Positions 16,486 through 24,937 of a stretch of DNA of 64,000 nt are shown here, piece by piece. The notes beneath the pieces were generated by a model. It was not told the origin of the DNA and did no database searches. It saw nothing but the letters and a program-made list of their open reading frames with translations. This stretch comes from JAJRRS01 sp965230275 (GTDB lineage Bacteria; Planctomycetota; Phycisphaerae; Phycisphaerales; Phycisphaeraceae), in the NCBI GenBank assembly GCA_965230275.1, contig CBDDKO010000002.1, forward strand, positions 3,286,001 through 3,350,000. The letters run 5' to 3'. The first letter of the stretch is position 1, and the number at the start of each line of letters is the position of its first letter. The position numbers and the translations under genes are program-made.

Positions 16486-17799
16486 CTAGCTCTTCGGCTC
16501 CCGTAACGCATCGGCCTCTTCATGCTGGTCGATAACCGCTCGGATCAGCCAATTGCCTCGGGCCATCGGTTCGCCGAGGTTGCCCGGCAAGCCGCTATAC
16601 GAACCGCCCCCGTCCGCCGCGTCATCGTGATGGACGAACACGCCCTTGGTCCCGGTCGGGTTAAAGCCGACGCAGACAATGAAGTCTGTCGGCACCTCCG
16701 TCGGCTCGACCCGCAGCGCGACCCACTTGGGGTTGCCGCGCGTGAACGTCTTGTACGGGAACTTGAACTCGCGGGCGACTTGCCCCTCGGCGTCGCAGAG
16801 CCAGACGCTGAAGTCCTCGGCCGGCGGCCTGGGTTGTCCGTAACGGGAACCATAGATTCGCACCTGTGTGAGATACCAGCCGGGGCCCGGTGCCTCATAG
16901 GCCACGGCATGCCCACCCCCGGCGATGCTGCGCTTGGCCTTGGGCTGGCCGTCGTCGTGGGCAAGCTCGGTGGGTTGACGCAAGAGTTCGGTGGGTTTGG
17001 CGGTGCGTGCGGTGAAGTCGCTGCGCGGCTGGACGCGGATCATCAGGGGCTCGAACCGGTTCCACCAGTCGGCGACGGCGGGGTCGTCGTGCAGGTCGAT
17101 CACGACGCGGCGCAATGCAGGGCTGGGGTCGGTCGGATCGACCTCCGCTTCACCCCATGCCTTGAACAGCGGGGCGATGTTATCTTCTCCGATAAGTGAG
17201 ACGAGGTCGCGCCAGAGCCCGGCTGCGCGTGCGGTATCGCTGGGTTTTTCGGCGGCGAGTTGCTGATTGAGGCGGGCGGTGCCGTCCTGCTTGTAGTCAT
17301 ATGGGTAGCACCAGCCGGATTCACCGAGCGTGTCGAAGACGCCGTCGGTCAACTCGGAACCGAGGTAGTGAGCCCAGCCCTCGGCACCGGCTGTATTGAG
17401 CCAGCCGTGTTGGGGGATGGCGCGGTACATAGCGATGTGCCCAAGTTCGTGGCACATGCCGTAGAGATTAAAAATGCCGGATTCTTCGGGTGGGCGGAGC
17501 TGGTCAGCGGAGCGGAGGCTGAGGTTGAGCCGGTCGTTACCGTCGGTGAACAGGCGGACCTTGTTGCGCGGCGCGACGTCGATGGTTACGGTGATGGTCT
17601 CGGGCATGCCGAAGCTGTAGCGATCCACCGCGAGTTGCCTAGAAGTTTCGACAACGCCAGCGACGGCCTTGGCCTGGTCGGGTTCGATGCCGGTGTAGCG
17701 GACGACGGCGTGATCGGCTCGGTGGAGTTGTTCGGCGTGGGCGAGCAGCGGGAAAGTGAGTAGGGCGGCGAGTGAAATCACGCAAGTGAGCTTGCACAT
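16486..17799 (-). CDS. Secreted gluzincin-like zinc metallopeptidase with C-terminal beta domain
   Basis: The 437-residue protein has a signal peptide (MCKLTCVISLAALLTFPLLAHA, cleaved near residue 22). Residues about 60-260 hold a metallopeptidase-like domain with the zinc motif HELGH in GMCHELGHIAMYRAIP, followed by GAEGWAHYLGSELTDG, whose acidic residue could be the third ligand. The C-terminal half (about 270-430) has strands such as GWYLTQVRIYGSRYGQP and DFSVWLCDAEGQV, a binding-type beta sandwich. I cannot name the family; proteolysis is inferred from HExxH alone. It probably acts outside the cytoplasm. Confidence 0.75.
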   Translation of the reverse strand: MCKLTCVISLAALLTFPLLAHAEQLHRADHAVVRYTGIEPDQAKAVAGVVETSRQLAVDRYSFGMPETITVTIDVAPRNKVRLFTDGNDRLNLSLRSADQLRPPEESGIFNLYGMCHELGHIAMYRAIPQHGWLNTAGAEGWAHYLGSELTDGVFDTLGESGWCYPYDYKQDGTARLNQQLAAEKPSDTARAAGLWRDLVSLIGEDNIAPLFKAWGEAEVDPTDPSPALRRVVIDLHDDPAVADWWNRFEPLMIRVQPRSDFTARTAKPTELLRQPTELAHDDGQPKAKRSIAGGGHAVAYEAPGPGWYLTQVRIYGSRYGQPRPPAEDFSVWLCDAEGQVAREFKFPYKTFTRGNPKWVALRVEPTEVPTDFIVCVGFNPTGTKGVFVHHDDAADGGGSYSGLPGNLGEPMARGNWLIRAVIDQHEEADALREPKS

Positions 17800-17883
17800 G
17801 GTTGCCTCCGTCGGCTGGGGGAAGGGGATTCCTTAGATAGACGGAGTGTAGTGGTATGTGATCAAAGGGAATCCTTGAAATAT

Positions 17884-17915
17884 AAAAAAAGACCCGAGTG
17901 TCAGGCACCCGGGCT
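17884..17915 (-). terminator. Rho-independent terminator of purD
   Basis: On the minus strand CCCGGGTG (17913-17906), a short loop, CACTCGGG and seven T follow the purD stop by about 30 bases. Confidence 0.85.
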
Positions 17916-17945
17916 AAATGGGATCGCGGTGGTAAGGGTTAGGCG

Positions 17946-19247
17946 CTACATCACCCGGTAGCCGATGTCTTTGCGGTACCAGGCCCCATCGAACTTGATC
18001 TTCTCACACGCGGCGTTGGCCTTCTGCTGGGCTTCCTTGAGGTCCCTGCCCATCGCGCAGATGTTCAGGACACGCCCCCCGGCGGTCACCAACTCGCCGT
18101 CCCTGCCCGTCTTCGTGCCGGCGTGGAAGACATGCACATCCGGGTCCGCCTCGGCGTCGTCGATCCCCGTGATCACCTTGCCCGATGCGTAGCTCCCGGG
18201 GTACCCGCCGCTTGCCATCACCACGCAGCAGCAGCACCGTCCGTCCCAGGTCAGGTTCACGTCCGCCAGCCTGCCCTCGCAGGTCGCGATCATGATGTCG
18301 ATCATGTCACCCTTTAGCCGCATCATCAACGGCTGGCATTCCGGGTCGCCGAACCGTGTGTTGAATTCCAGGACCTTCGGCCCGCCCGCCGTGAGCATCA
18401 GCCCGGCATACAGCACGCCCTGGAACTCCACCCCGTCACGACGCAGCGCATCGACCGTCGGCACCAGGATCTCGCTCTGGATCGTCGTCATCAGCTCATC
18501 ACTGACCAGCGGCGTCGGGCAGTACGCACCCATCCCGCCGGTGTTCGGGCCGGTGTCGCCCTCCTTAGCTTGCTTGTGGTCCTGGGTCGGGTCGAGCACG
18601 AAGATGTTCCGCCCGTCGACCAGCGCCAGGATCGAGACCTCCTGCCCGACAAGCCTTTCTTCGACGATCACGGTGTCGCCGGCATCGCCGAACTCTTTGT
18701 CGACCATGCACTGCTTCACACCCGCCAGCGCCTCTTCGTTATTATCACAGACGATCACGCCCTTGCCCTTGGCAAGCCCCGCCGCCTTGACGACCACCGG
18801 CAACTCGCGGTTCTCGATGTAGTTCACCGCCGCTTCGTAGTCGGTAAACGACTTGGCATCGGCGGTGGGGATGCTCGCCGCCCGCATCAGCTGCTTGCTG
18901 AAGTCTTTGTCGCCCTCGAGCCTTGCGCCCGCCGCGACCGGGCCGAACACATACCGCCCGTCGCGCTTGAGCCGGTCCGCCAGTCCGTCGCACAACGGGT
19001 CTTCCGGGCCGATCGCGATCAGGCTGACATTGTTTTGCCGGCAGAAGTAGTCGATCGCGTCGGCGTTCTTCGTGTTCACCGGATCGAAAGGCAGGTCTGT
19101 CACATTCGTGCCCAGCGCCGCGGTGCCGCCGTTGCCGGGTGCGAAGTACAGCTTGCCGCACTGTTTGGATTGCTTGAGCTTCCAGCCCAGCGCATGTTCA
19201 CGCCCGCCGGAGCCCAGGATCAGGGCATTAATCTTGTTTTTTGGCAT
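17946..19247 (-). CDS. purD: Phosphoribosylamine-glycine ligase (GAR synthetase)
   Basis: The 433-residue ATP-grasp enzyme makes GAR in purine synthesis. It starts NALILGSGGREHALGWKLKQ, the family opening, then IAIGPEDPLCDGLADRL, PVVVKAAGLAKGKGVIVCD (ATP lid), LVGQEVSILALVDG, and the metal site NTRFGDPECQPLMMRL. The C-terminal domain carries ASGGYPGSYASGKVITGI and HAGTK. Length is standard. It has its own terminator; purC lies 5 kb away and a stand-alone AICAR transformylase at 62 kb, so purine genes are scattered. Confidence 0.96.
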   Translation of the reverse strand: MPKNKINALILGSGGREHALGWKLKQSKQCGKLYFAPGNGGTAALGTNVTDLPFDPVNTKNADAIDYFCRQNNVSLIAIGPEDPLCDGLADRLKRDGRYVFGPVAAGARLEGDKDFSKQLMRAASIPTADAKSFTDYEAAVNYIENRELPVVVKAAGLAKGKGVIVCDNNEEALAGVKQCMVDKEFGDAGDTVIVEERLVGQEVSILALVDGRNIFVLDPTQDHKQAKEGDTGPNTGGMGAYCPTPLVSDELMTTIQSEILVPTVDALRRDGVEFQGVLYAGLMLTAGGPKVLEFNTRFGDPECQPLMMRLKGDMIDIMIATCEGRLADVNLTWDGRCCCCVVMASGGYPGSYASGKVITGIDDAEADPDVHVFHAGTKTGRDGELVTAGGRVLNICAMGRDLKEAQQKANAACEKIKFDGAWYRKDIGYRVM

Positions 19248-19326
19248 AGGACCGGACAGAGTAACGCGGATGGGCGGCGCGGTCTACACGACGCTCGCCT
19301 CCCCACGTGGCTGTTCGGCCGGGTCT

Positions 19327-19401
19327 TTAAATCAGTCGCGTCAGGGGGCGGCGACGGCGGATGGGCTTGCTCTTGCGTGCGGGCTTTTGTGGACGGTTCA
19401 T
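19327..19401 (-). CDS. Possible 24-residue very basic peptide upstream of purD
   Basis: From ATG 19401 the minus strand reads MNRPQKPARKSKP, then five residues IRRRR, then PLTRLI and a TAA. AAGG lies six bases before the ATG. Eleven of 24 residues are K or R, like small ribosomal proteins, but I cannot match it to a named one. It precedes purD by 80 bases on the same strand, so it could also be a leader peptide. The rest of the 19248-19616 gap shows nothing I recognise. Confidence 0.35.
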   Translation of the reverse strand: MNRPQKPARKSKPIRRRRPLTRLI

Positions 19402-19616
19402 CGCTGGCCTTCCTAAAAAAAGACACACCCTTACGGGGCTGGGCCCGCCGACCCGACATGAACGCCCCGACACGGGACCGATCGGCCGACCATGGGGTGC
19501 TATCGGCAGCCCCACCCGTCCATCGCCAACCTTAGCTGGCGAAACTTCACATCCCGCCGCTCTCGCGGCGACCCCATCGGTGCTCATCGCCCCCATCCAG
19601 CCCCCCAGCCAAGCCA

Positions 19617-19645
19617 TTGTTTAAAGCCCCGGTTTGTGCTACGCT
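19617..19645 (+). promoter_or_regulatory. Probable promoter of tRNA-Pro
   Basis: TTGTTT (19617-19622), 17 bases, TACGCT (19640-19645). The spacing is ideal and both hexamers are moderate matches; it lies 47 bases before the tRNA. Confidence 0.45.
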
Positions 19646-19687
19646 TTCCGCCTTGGTCAGCCCGATTCCAAGGCCGGCCGGACACAC

Positions 19688-19766
<79 letters not shown>

Positions 19767-19778
19767 CTTACAACAAAC

Positions 19779-19804
19779 AGCTGGCCTTCGGGTCAGCTTT
19801 TTTT
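19779..19804 (+). terminator. Rho-independent terminator after tRNA-Pro
   Basis: AGCTGGCC-TTCG-GGTCAGCT followed by TTTTTT, twelve bases after the tRNA 3' end. Between here and 20044 only a degenerate REP-like palindrome (about 19837-19875) is visible. Confidence 0.88.
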
Positions 19805-20044
19805 CGTGAGCAGGACGGACGAGCCCTACTCGGCCGGATGAAGCGCCGCTACTTCAAGGCTACCTGACTTACGGGCAACAAGGAGGATGCCCGAGAAAGT
19901 GACCCACTTCCTGGAGTAGCCCGCGTCACGATGGCCAAACCGACAACGCGCGGGCCGGTGTCCAGTAAACTTGCCAAGCAACAGTCTTCAATTAGTCACA
20001 TACGAGGAGGACAATCAATCAGTACTAGTACTGCACGCGCCCAG

Positions 20045-21286
20045 TCAGACTATACTTCGACGCGCGATCAGAGTACCGCACAGGCCCAGTAGTATGAGTG
20101 ATGTCGGCTCCGGTACGGTGGTGTCGGCCGATGGGGGTGTTCCCGCGTTCCAATTGCTCAGGATGACGTCGAGATCGCTGAGACCAATAAAGCCGTCGCC
20201 GTATCCGGCCAAATCGCCTTGCCCCCAGTTACCCGTATCAACTGTCTGGTTCCAGTTAGTCAGTAGTACATCAAGGTCACCGAGCCCGACGAAGCCATCG
20301 CCATCAACATCGCCGCTGAGGAAGCTGAAGGGCGCGAGGTCGGTGAAATGCCTCAGTGGGTGGAAGTCGATACCGCCAATATCAGTGCCGTAATACGCTT
20401 CGAGCTGATCGGCCATAGCCATCAGTTCATCAAAGTCTGCCCAGGTCTCACCCGGTCCGACTGCTGCAGCCTCGAGTCCAATACGCACTTCACCATTGAA
20501 GTTGGCGATCTCCCACCCGACACCGTTGGCGATACTGCTGAAGTTATCCCGCTCATAGGCCATCATCGAGAAGCCATCGAGTGATCCCGCGAGGTCTACA
20601 AACCACTGATCCCGCTCACCCGGGGCCCAGCCAATCGAAGAAGAACTGTCGTACCAAACCGGCAGGTCGGCGTAGACTTCGACCTGTGTTTGACCGTTTG
20701 TGTCCAGGAGGTTGCGGACGTCATCGTAGGTATCGCGTAGATCCAGCAGCAGGTCGCGCTTGTCTGTGGCCGTACCGTTCTTCCACTGCGTTAAAGCGTG
20801 CGGTTCGATATCCAGATGGACCGCGTCTATCAATTCACGCGGGTCCGTACGTGCCGCGTTGTAGTCGATCAAACGAGTTTGAATGATGTTCAGCAGGCCG
20901 GGACGTGAGCCGGGGAAGACCCATGTGGGCTCGCCAAGCAGCATCTGAGATTGGATGCCCGCATCATCGAGCCCGGCGTTCCAGTGGGCGATCCTTTCCG
21001 GATCGGACTGTGGCCAGGAACCGAAGCTGGTGTAGATCGTATCGTACTCCCAAGTTTGGAAGTCACGGATAAGACCGGCTTCTTTCGCGTGGTCTCCAAG
21101 AATGTTAGTCGCGCCATAAGGGTGCGATGCACTGGACCACATCCACGCCGAGCGGTGGTGTTGCGCCATTGCGGGCGTGCACAGCGCCAAAATGATGACG
21201 GCAGTACCTCCCCCCCGAACAACACGACGTTTCACTGTGTCAGGAACTGGAAACTCTGCAGATTGGAAAGTCTCATCCATGCCCAC
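20045..21286 (-). CDS. Secreted PEP-CTERM protein with DIEP-type TIM-barrel-like domain and two calcium repeats
   Basis: The 413-residue protein has a late signal segment (GGGTAVIILALCTPAMAQ), so the true start may be a GTG 17 codons on (VKRRVVRGG). Residues about 45-330 carry a barrel-like domain with IDAVHLDIEPHALTQWKNG, EVYADLPVWYDSSSS and GFSMMAYERDNF. The same order (DIEP, then D.P.WYD, then MSYR) occurs in the lipoprotein at 24938, so they are paralogues. Then come two dockerin-like repeats, GDVDGDGFVGLGDLDVLLTN and YGDGFIGLSDLDVILSN, and a PEP-CTERM tail (VPEPTSLILLGLCG plus RR). It is likely sorted to the cell surface by an exosortase. A glycosidase role is suggested by context, not shown. 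Confidence 0.85.
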   Translation of the reverse strand: MGMDETFQSAEFPVPDTVKRRVVRGGGTAVIILALCTPAMAQHHRSAWMWSSASHPYGATNILGDHAKEAGLIRDFQTWEYDTIYTSFGSWPQSDPERIAHWNAGLDDAGIQSQMLLGEPTWVFPGSRPGLLNIIQTRLIDYNAARTDPRELIDAVHLDIEPHALTQWKNGTATDKRDLLLDLRDTYDDVRNLLDTNGQTQVEVYADLPVWYDSSSSIGWAPGERDQWFVDLAGSLDGFSMMAYERDNFSSIANGVGWEIANFNGEVRIGLEAAAVGPGETWADFDELMAMADQLEAYYGTDIGGIDFHPLRHFTDLAPFSFLSGDVDGDGFVGLGDLDVLLTNWNQTVDTGNWGQGDLAGYGDGFIGLSDLDVILSNWNAGTPPSADTTVPEPTSLILLGLCGTLIARRSIV

Positions 21287-21429
21287 AGTATAGCATGCCT
21301 AACTAATAAATCGACCAACGAATTAACATTTAATTGAACTATGAATGCGAGACCTATGGAGGTAATAACGAGTTATTCATAGGTAGTTTTATGCAGCATG
21401 CTCCCCTTGCATAAACACTTGTGAATCTG

Positions 21430-21985
21430 TTAATTATCATCTTTTAGCCATCTGTTGGCTTTAATCTCCAAGATGTGATTTCGCTCGTAGGATACTGCTG
21501 TCCAACGGTTGTCATCGATCGACCAGACACCGTCTGGCAGCTTCTTGAACGCGCTTGGGCCGTCATGAACGGCCACTTGGATTCGGGCCTGCTCAAGAGC
21601 ATCACGGTTTTAGAAGATCAGGATACACTCGCCGAAGATTGGGATCACATATTGATGCCACCCGCGACTCTCACCCTCACCCCTCCATCGGCCGAAGGAA
21701 TCGACCGCCGCCTCCCCAAGAACGTTGCCGCAAGTCATCTGGATTGTGGTCGCCCTGTCTGGCCAGGAGGGGCATCAGATTCTCAAACTTCCCGGCTTAC
21801 CATACTGTACAACGGTTCGTCCTGATACAGGATCACATCCGCCAGGTCATCGGTAACCATCAACTGCTGCATCTTCTATCCGTAACGTGGCGTAATGAAC
21901 TCGCCCCGGAATGTAATCTCAGGGTGTATATCCTGAAACAAAGCGAGCACCAGCCTCCACGCCTCGAACTCTTCGGGCGTGCTAG
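21430..21985 (-). pseudogene. Relic of an ABC-transporter sugar-binding protein
   Basis: The minus strand encodes pieces of one solute-binding protein in shifting frames: EEFEAWRLVLALFQDIHPEI, EFITPRYG then a TAG, KMQQLMVTDDLADVILYQDE, FENLMPLLARQGDHNPDDL, a frameshift, NVLGEAAVDSFGRW, HQYVIPIFGECILIF then a TAA, NRDALEQARIQ, and LPDGVWSIDDNRW, ending KANRWLKDDN and TAA. This is the N-terminal part of an extracellular family-1 sugar-binding protein, with at least two stops and two frame changes and no signal peptide. A plus-strand frame over the same DNA is its shadow. It suggests that an ABC sugar importer once belonged to this cluster. Confidence 0.75.
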
Positions 21986-22123
21986 AGCAATCTCAATCCA
22001 ACTGTAGCGGGTGCCACGTTTTGTCCGCGAAGCGGCAAAGCGTGTGTTGCACTCACATTTTTCCCTTCGGGTCAAAATGTGCCACCCATAGGCGATACGT
22101 TTGGATTGAGTACGCGCTAGAGC
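21981..22123. repeat. MITE-like nested inverted repeat, 143 bp
   Basis: GCTAGAGCAATCTCAATCC at 21981 is matched by GGATTGAG..GCGCTAGAGC ending at 22123. Inside, GGGTGCCACGTTTTG (from 22009) pairs with CAAAATGTGCCACCC (to 22087), and the centre holds GCGAAGCGGCAAAGCG and CCCTTCGGG. No protein is encoded. GGGTGCCAC-type palindromes recall planctomycete intergenic repeats; it abuts the sugar-binding-protein relic. Confidence 0.65.
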
Positions 22124-22159
22124 ACATTGCGTGATTACTGCCCGTCATCCCCGCACAGG

Positions 22160-23135
22160 GGCTTTATGCAACCCCCTGCCTGATAACATGGTCGCGGGCC
22201 AGGCGGATCAGGATTTTGGCGGTGACGTAAGGCTCGACACGGCGGCCACGCACCCACGGCGGCAGGTGGGTCAGGCCGCCGCCGAAGTTGCAGAGGTTGG
22301 CGAAGCGCGTCTCGACGCGGCGACGGGTGCTAAGCAGTTGGCGGATGAACGGTGAAGGCGCACGCATCCGCTGGATCATGGCCACGCGGTGCGGGCTGTG
22401 CACGCGTGACTGGCCCAGCCCCTTGGCGTGGCGGAAGCGGCGCGGCGTCACCAGGACGCGCCCGGCCCCGGCGGCCTGGTCGTACAACGGGTTGGTCTCG
22501 TAGTTGGCGTCGGCCAGCAGGTAGCCTTCGCCCAGCTGTTCTTGTTCGATCATCTGCTTGGCGGCGATGCGTTCGTCGACGTTCATCGGCGCGACACGGT
22601 AGGCGACGGGGCGGTTATTCTCGGCATAAATCGCGTGGAGTTTGTAGCCCTTCTGGAACCCGCCGGCGCCGCGGCCGATCGTCGCGCGGCGGTCGGCGCT
22701 GTGCTTGGCGACGGCCAACGGCTTGCCGTCGATACGCAGGGTCAGGGCGTGTTGTGTTTGAGGCTCGAGTCGATCCATCAGTTGATCGAGTGCCCGACGG
22801 GTTTCGGGCCGGGCCAGACGCCGGCTCATGGTCGACTGATCCGGCAACGCCGCCGGCGGCTTGACGCCGACCCAGTGGCGACGGTCACACGCCCAATACA
22901 CCGGCCGGTCGTGCAGCACCGCCCAGAGGTAGACGCGGAGGATGCGTGCGGTGGGATGCACAAACCGCCGGCGTCGGACGAGGGTTGACATGACGGTGAG
23001 TTGGGCCGTTAAGATGCTCCACAGTTCGCGTTCCATGCTGGTGACTCCTTTTCGGTGAGGTCGAGTAAGTGGTCCACCAGTATGGGCGCGAACGCTTGTT
23101 AGCGCCAGCGGTTAGATAAAATGGCGCATAAAGCC
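22160..23135. mobile_element. 976-bp insertion sequence with 10-bp inverted ends and 6-bp target duplication
   Basis: GGCTTTATGC (22160-22169) is exactly inverted as GCATAAAGCC (23126-23135). CACAGG flanks both ends (22154-22159 and 23136-23141). Removing the element and one copy leaves CATCCCCG-CACAGG-CGGGAATC, so the target was the loop of a CCCG/CGGG hairpin in a dispersed palindrome. The left end overlaps the transposase stop codon. Confidence 0.9.
22164..23036 (-). CDS. DDE transposase (DDE_Tnp_1 type)
   Basis: The 290-residue transposase fills the insertion sequence. Its catalytic triad is visible: Asp103 in LTLRIDGKPLAVAKHS, Asp176 in GYLLADANYETNPLYD, and Glu242 in STRRRVETRFANLCNFGG. 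The N-terminal half has the helical DNA-binding region (RILRVYLWAVLHDRPVYW, then LPDQSTMSRRLARPETRRAL). The fold is that of IS4/IS5-like elements; I cannot place it in an IS group. It appears intact, so the element may be active. Confidence 0.9.
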   Translation of the reverse strand: MERELWSILTAQLTVMSTLVRRRRFVHPTARILRVYLWAVLHDRPVYWACDRRHWVGVKPPAALPDQSTMSRRLARPETRRALDQLMDRLEPQTQHALTLRIDGKPLAVAKHSADRRATIGRGAGGFQKGYKLHAIYAENNRPVAYRVAPMNVDERIAAKQMIEQEQLGEGYLLADANYETNPLYDQAAGAGRVLVTPRRFRHAKGLGQSRVHSPHRVAMIQRMRAPSPFIRQLLSTRRRVETRFANLCNFGGGLTHLPPWVRGRRVEPYVTAKILIRLARDHVIRQGVA

Positions 23136-23391
23136 CACAGGCGGGAATCCAGTCTTCTTAGAAGTCCAAAGCATGGACCACCACCTGCGCGGGGATGACA
23201 TACAGAGGTGGTAAGGACTCTCGCAAAGAGCTCTAAAACGACAGGCGCAGCGGCTTGTCATGATCCGTGCCCCGATAGAAGCGCATGGTGCCGCAGAAGA
23301 GTCAGTAATCGACACCTGGAATAACCAGTGTCTCCGTGACATACTTGATACATATGCTGGCGCTCAGATACACCCCCTGTTGAATGGACGT
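23136..23391. other. Gap with palindrome arm and a possible gene remnant
   Basis: 23140-23204 completes the palindrome broken by the IS (GCGGGAATCCAG ... TGCGCGGGGATGAC). From about 23340 down to 23231 the minus strand reads YVTETLVIPGVDY, stop, LFCGTMRFYRGTDHDKPLRL SF, stop, which looks like a decayed C-terminal end of an unknown protein. Confidence 0.4.
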
Positions 23392-24852
23392 CTAATCCGA
23401 ACCTGATACACCCAGATCTTGAAGCCCGGCGACCGCCTTGCCAAGGTTTGTGATCAATCCATCCATCTCATTAAAGGTGTCATTGTCACGCTTAGGATCA
23501 TCATCATATCGTCGTCGCCCCCAGTCTTGACGACATCGATCGAGTAGCCCACTTCCCTCATCAATCAGATGAGATCGTGTGCCTGCCGAATGGCCGCTCT
23601 GTTGGTAGATGCCAAGCCTGTTGATCCAGTCGATGATATCGCAAGCCAGCAAGTAGTTGGCAAACTCCTCGCGGTTACTCCGAATCATGCTGGTATGCTT
23701 CTCGAATATCGGGCGCAGACCCGTACAAACTCCGGCGACCTCGTTCATGATCAACGCCTCGGCCTGCGTGATCGGGGCGGGTGGCGCTTTTTCCGAGGTT
23801 TCGGTTTGCATGATCCGACGCAGTAAATCGTTTCGAGGTATGGATGTCGATAGCCGTAAGATTGCCTTTGCCGCTGATTCTCCCAGACCGTAACGCTCAT
23901 TCACGAACCGGCTAACGATCGATAACGCGTCGGACTCTGGATCATTAAACCATGCACCGCCAAGTGCCATTGCGAACAGCTCGGTACCGCAGAGCATGCG
24001 GCCGGGACACCAGACGGTATTCATCAGACCAAGCACCTGGTCACCAGCTTGGTGTGCGATGCGCGAGAAACGCTGTAGATTGCCTTGTGTGTTTGCCCTG
24101 GGCATGATCATGTCGCCGGACCGGCTACTGGATGGGCAACATATAACACGGAATCCCATCCCCAATAGCGCTTCGGTACTCTTGGCATTCAGGTCGTCAT
24201 GGTATTGCCAGTCGCAAACGATGATGTCCTTGGGAATGCGTTCGGCGATCTTTGGCTCGCTGACCAGGTGGTCACCCCAGATCATCATCTGTTTACCCAG
24301 AGAACGGATGATTCCATAGACGAGGTTTACCATGTCTGCGAAGACTTCCCAGTCATCCATCCCCGCGAACTTCTCCCCAAGCAAAGAGCGGTTGCCAAGA
24401 TTGACCTCGTCAAAGCCTGCATGGATGTAAGGCGAATCGAAAACCTCTGCTGTTTCGTGCAACAGGTCCTTGAGGATCGCGTGCGTGTCGGGGTGCAGTG
24501 GGTCGATCGCGTTAAAATCGCCGGAAGTCGGCATCGCCAGGTGGCGGTACTGCGGTAAATCGTGGATGAAGCGTGTGTGACCAAAGCACTCGATCTCGGG
24601 CACGATCATCAAGCCATTATCTTTTGCTGTGCTGAGCCATGTACCGATCTGATCGCGTGTCAGGGCGTGCGGCGAAGCCAGTTCCGGGCGGCTCTGGAAG
24701 GCTATCGCGCAGCCCTCGTTGTCGGTTGCGTGAGCGAAGATCGTGTTGTACCCCCAAGCCGAGGCGGAGCGGGCCACCGACATATAATGGTCGAATCGCT
24801 CGGTAACTCGAGCCATATCCAGCATCAGCCCGTTGATTTCAAACGTCTTCAT
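23392..24852 (-). CDS. GH20-type glycoside hydrolase (beta-N-acetylhexosaminidase-like)
   Basis: The 486-residue protein lacks a signal peptide and starts with MKTFEINGLMLDMARVTERF, the first barrel strand of GH20 enzymes without the usual N-terminal domain. It keeps IVPEIECFGHTRFIHDLPQY and the catalytic pair Asp148-Glu149 in YIHAGFDEVNLG, where GH20 uses an Asp-Glu pair for substrate-assisted catalysis. MMIWGDHLVSEPKIAERIP and MNTVWCPGRML continue the barrel, and a helical C-terminal region (about 330-486) follows. It is probably a cytoplasmic exo-hexosaminidase on GlcNAc- or GalNAc-containing oligosaccharides. It follows the DIEP lipoprotein gene on the same strand after 85 bases. Confidence 0.85.
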   Translation of the reverse strand: MKTFEINGLMLDMARVTERFDHYMSVARSASAWGYNTIFAHATDNEGCAIAFQSRPELASPHALTRDQIGTWLSTAKDNGLMIVPEIECFGHTRFIHDLPQYRHLAMPTSGDFNAIDPLHPDTHAILKDLLHETAEVFDSPYIHAGFDEVNLGNRSLLGEKFAGMDDWEVFADMVNLVYGIIRSLGKQMMIWGDHLVSEPKIAERIPKDIIVCDWQYHDDLNAKSTEALLGMGFRVICCPSSSRSGDMIMPRANTQGNLQRFSRIAHQAGDQVLGLMNTVWCPGRMLCGTELFAMALGGAWFNDPESDALSIVSRFVNERYGLGESAAKAILRLSTSIPRNDLLRRIMQTETSEKAPPAPITQAEALIMNEVAGVCTGLRPIFEKHTSMIRSNREEFANYLLACDIIDWINRLGIYQQSGHSAGTRSHLIDEGSGLLDRCRQDWGRRRYDDDPKRDNDTFNEMDGLITNLGKAVAGLQDLGVSGSD

Positions 24853-24937
24853 AGCGTGCCTTGTCGATGATCATGCAAGGTTAAGTTGCTCGGGGGAGGT
24901 CATAGGGTCACACGGCGAATCATTCAGGCGTGGCCCA

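Noticed and set aside
21475..21825. A 116-codon plus-strand frame in the decayed region
   Set aside because: The minus strand spells recognisable solute-binding-protein fragments; the plus frame has no motif or ribosome site.
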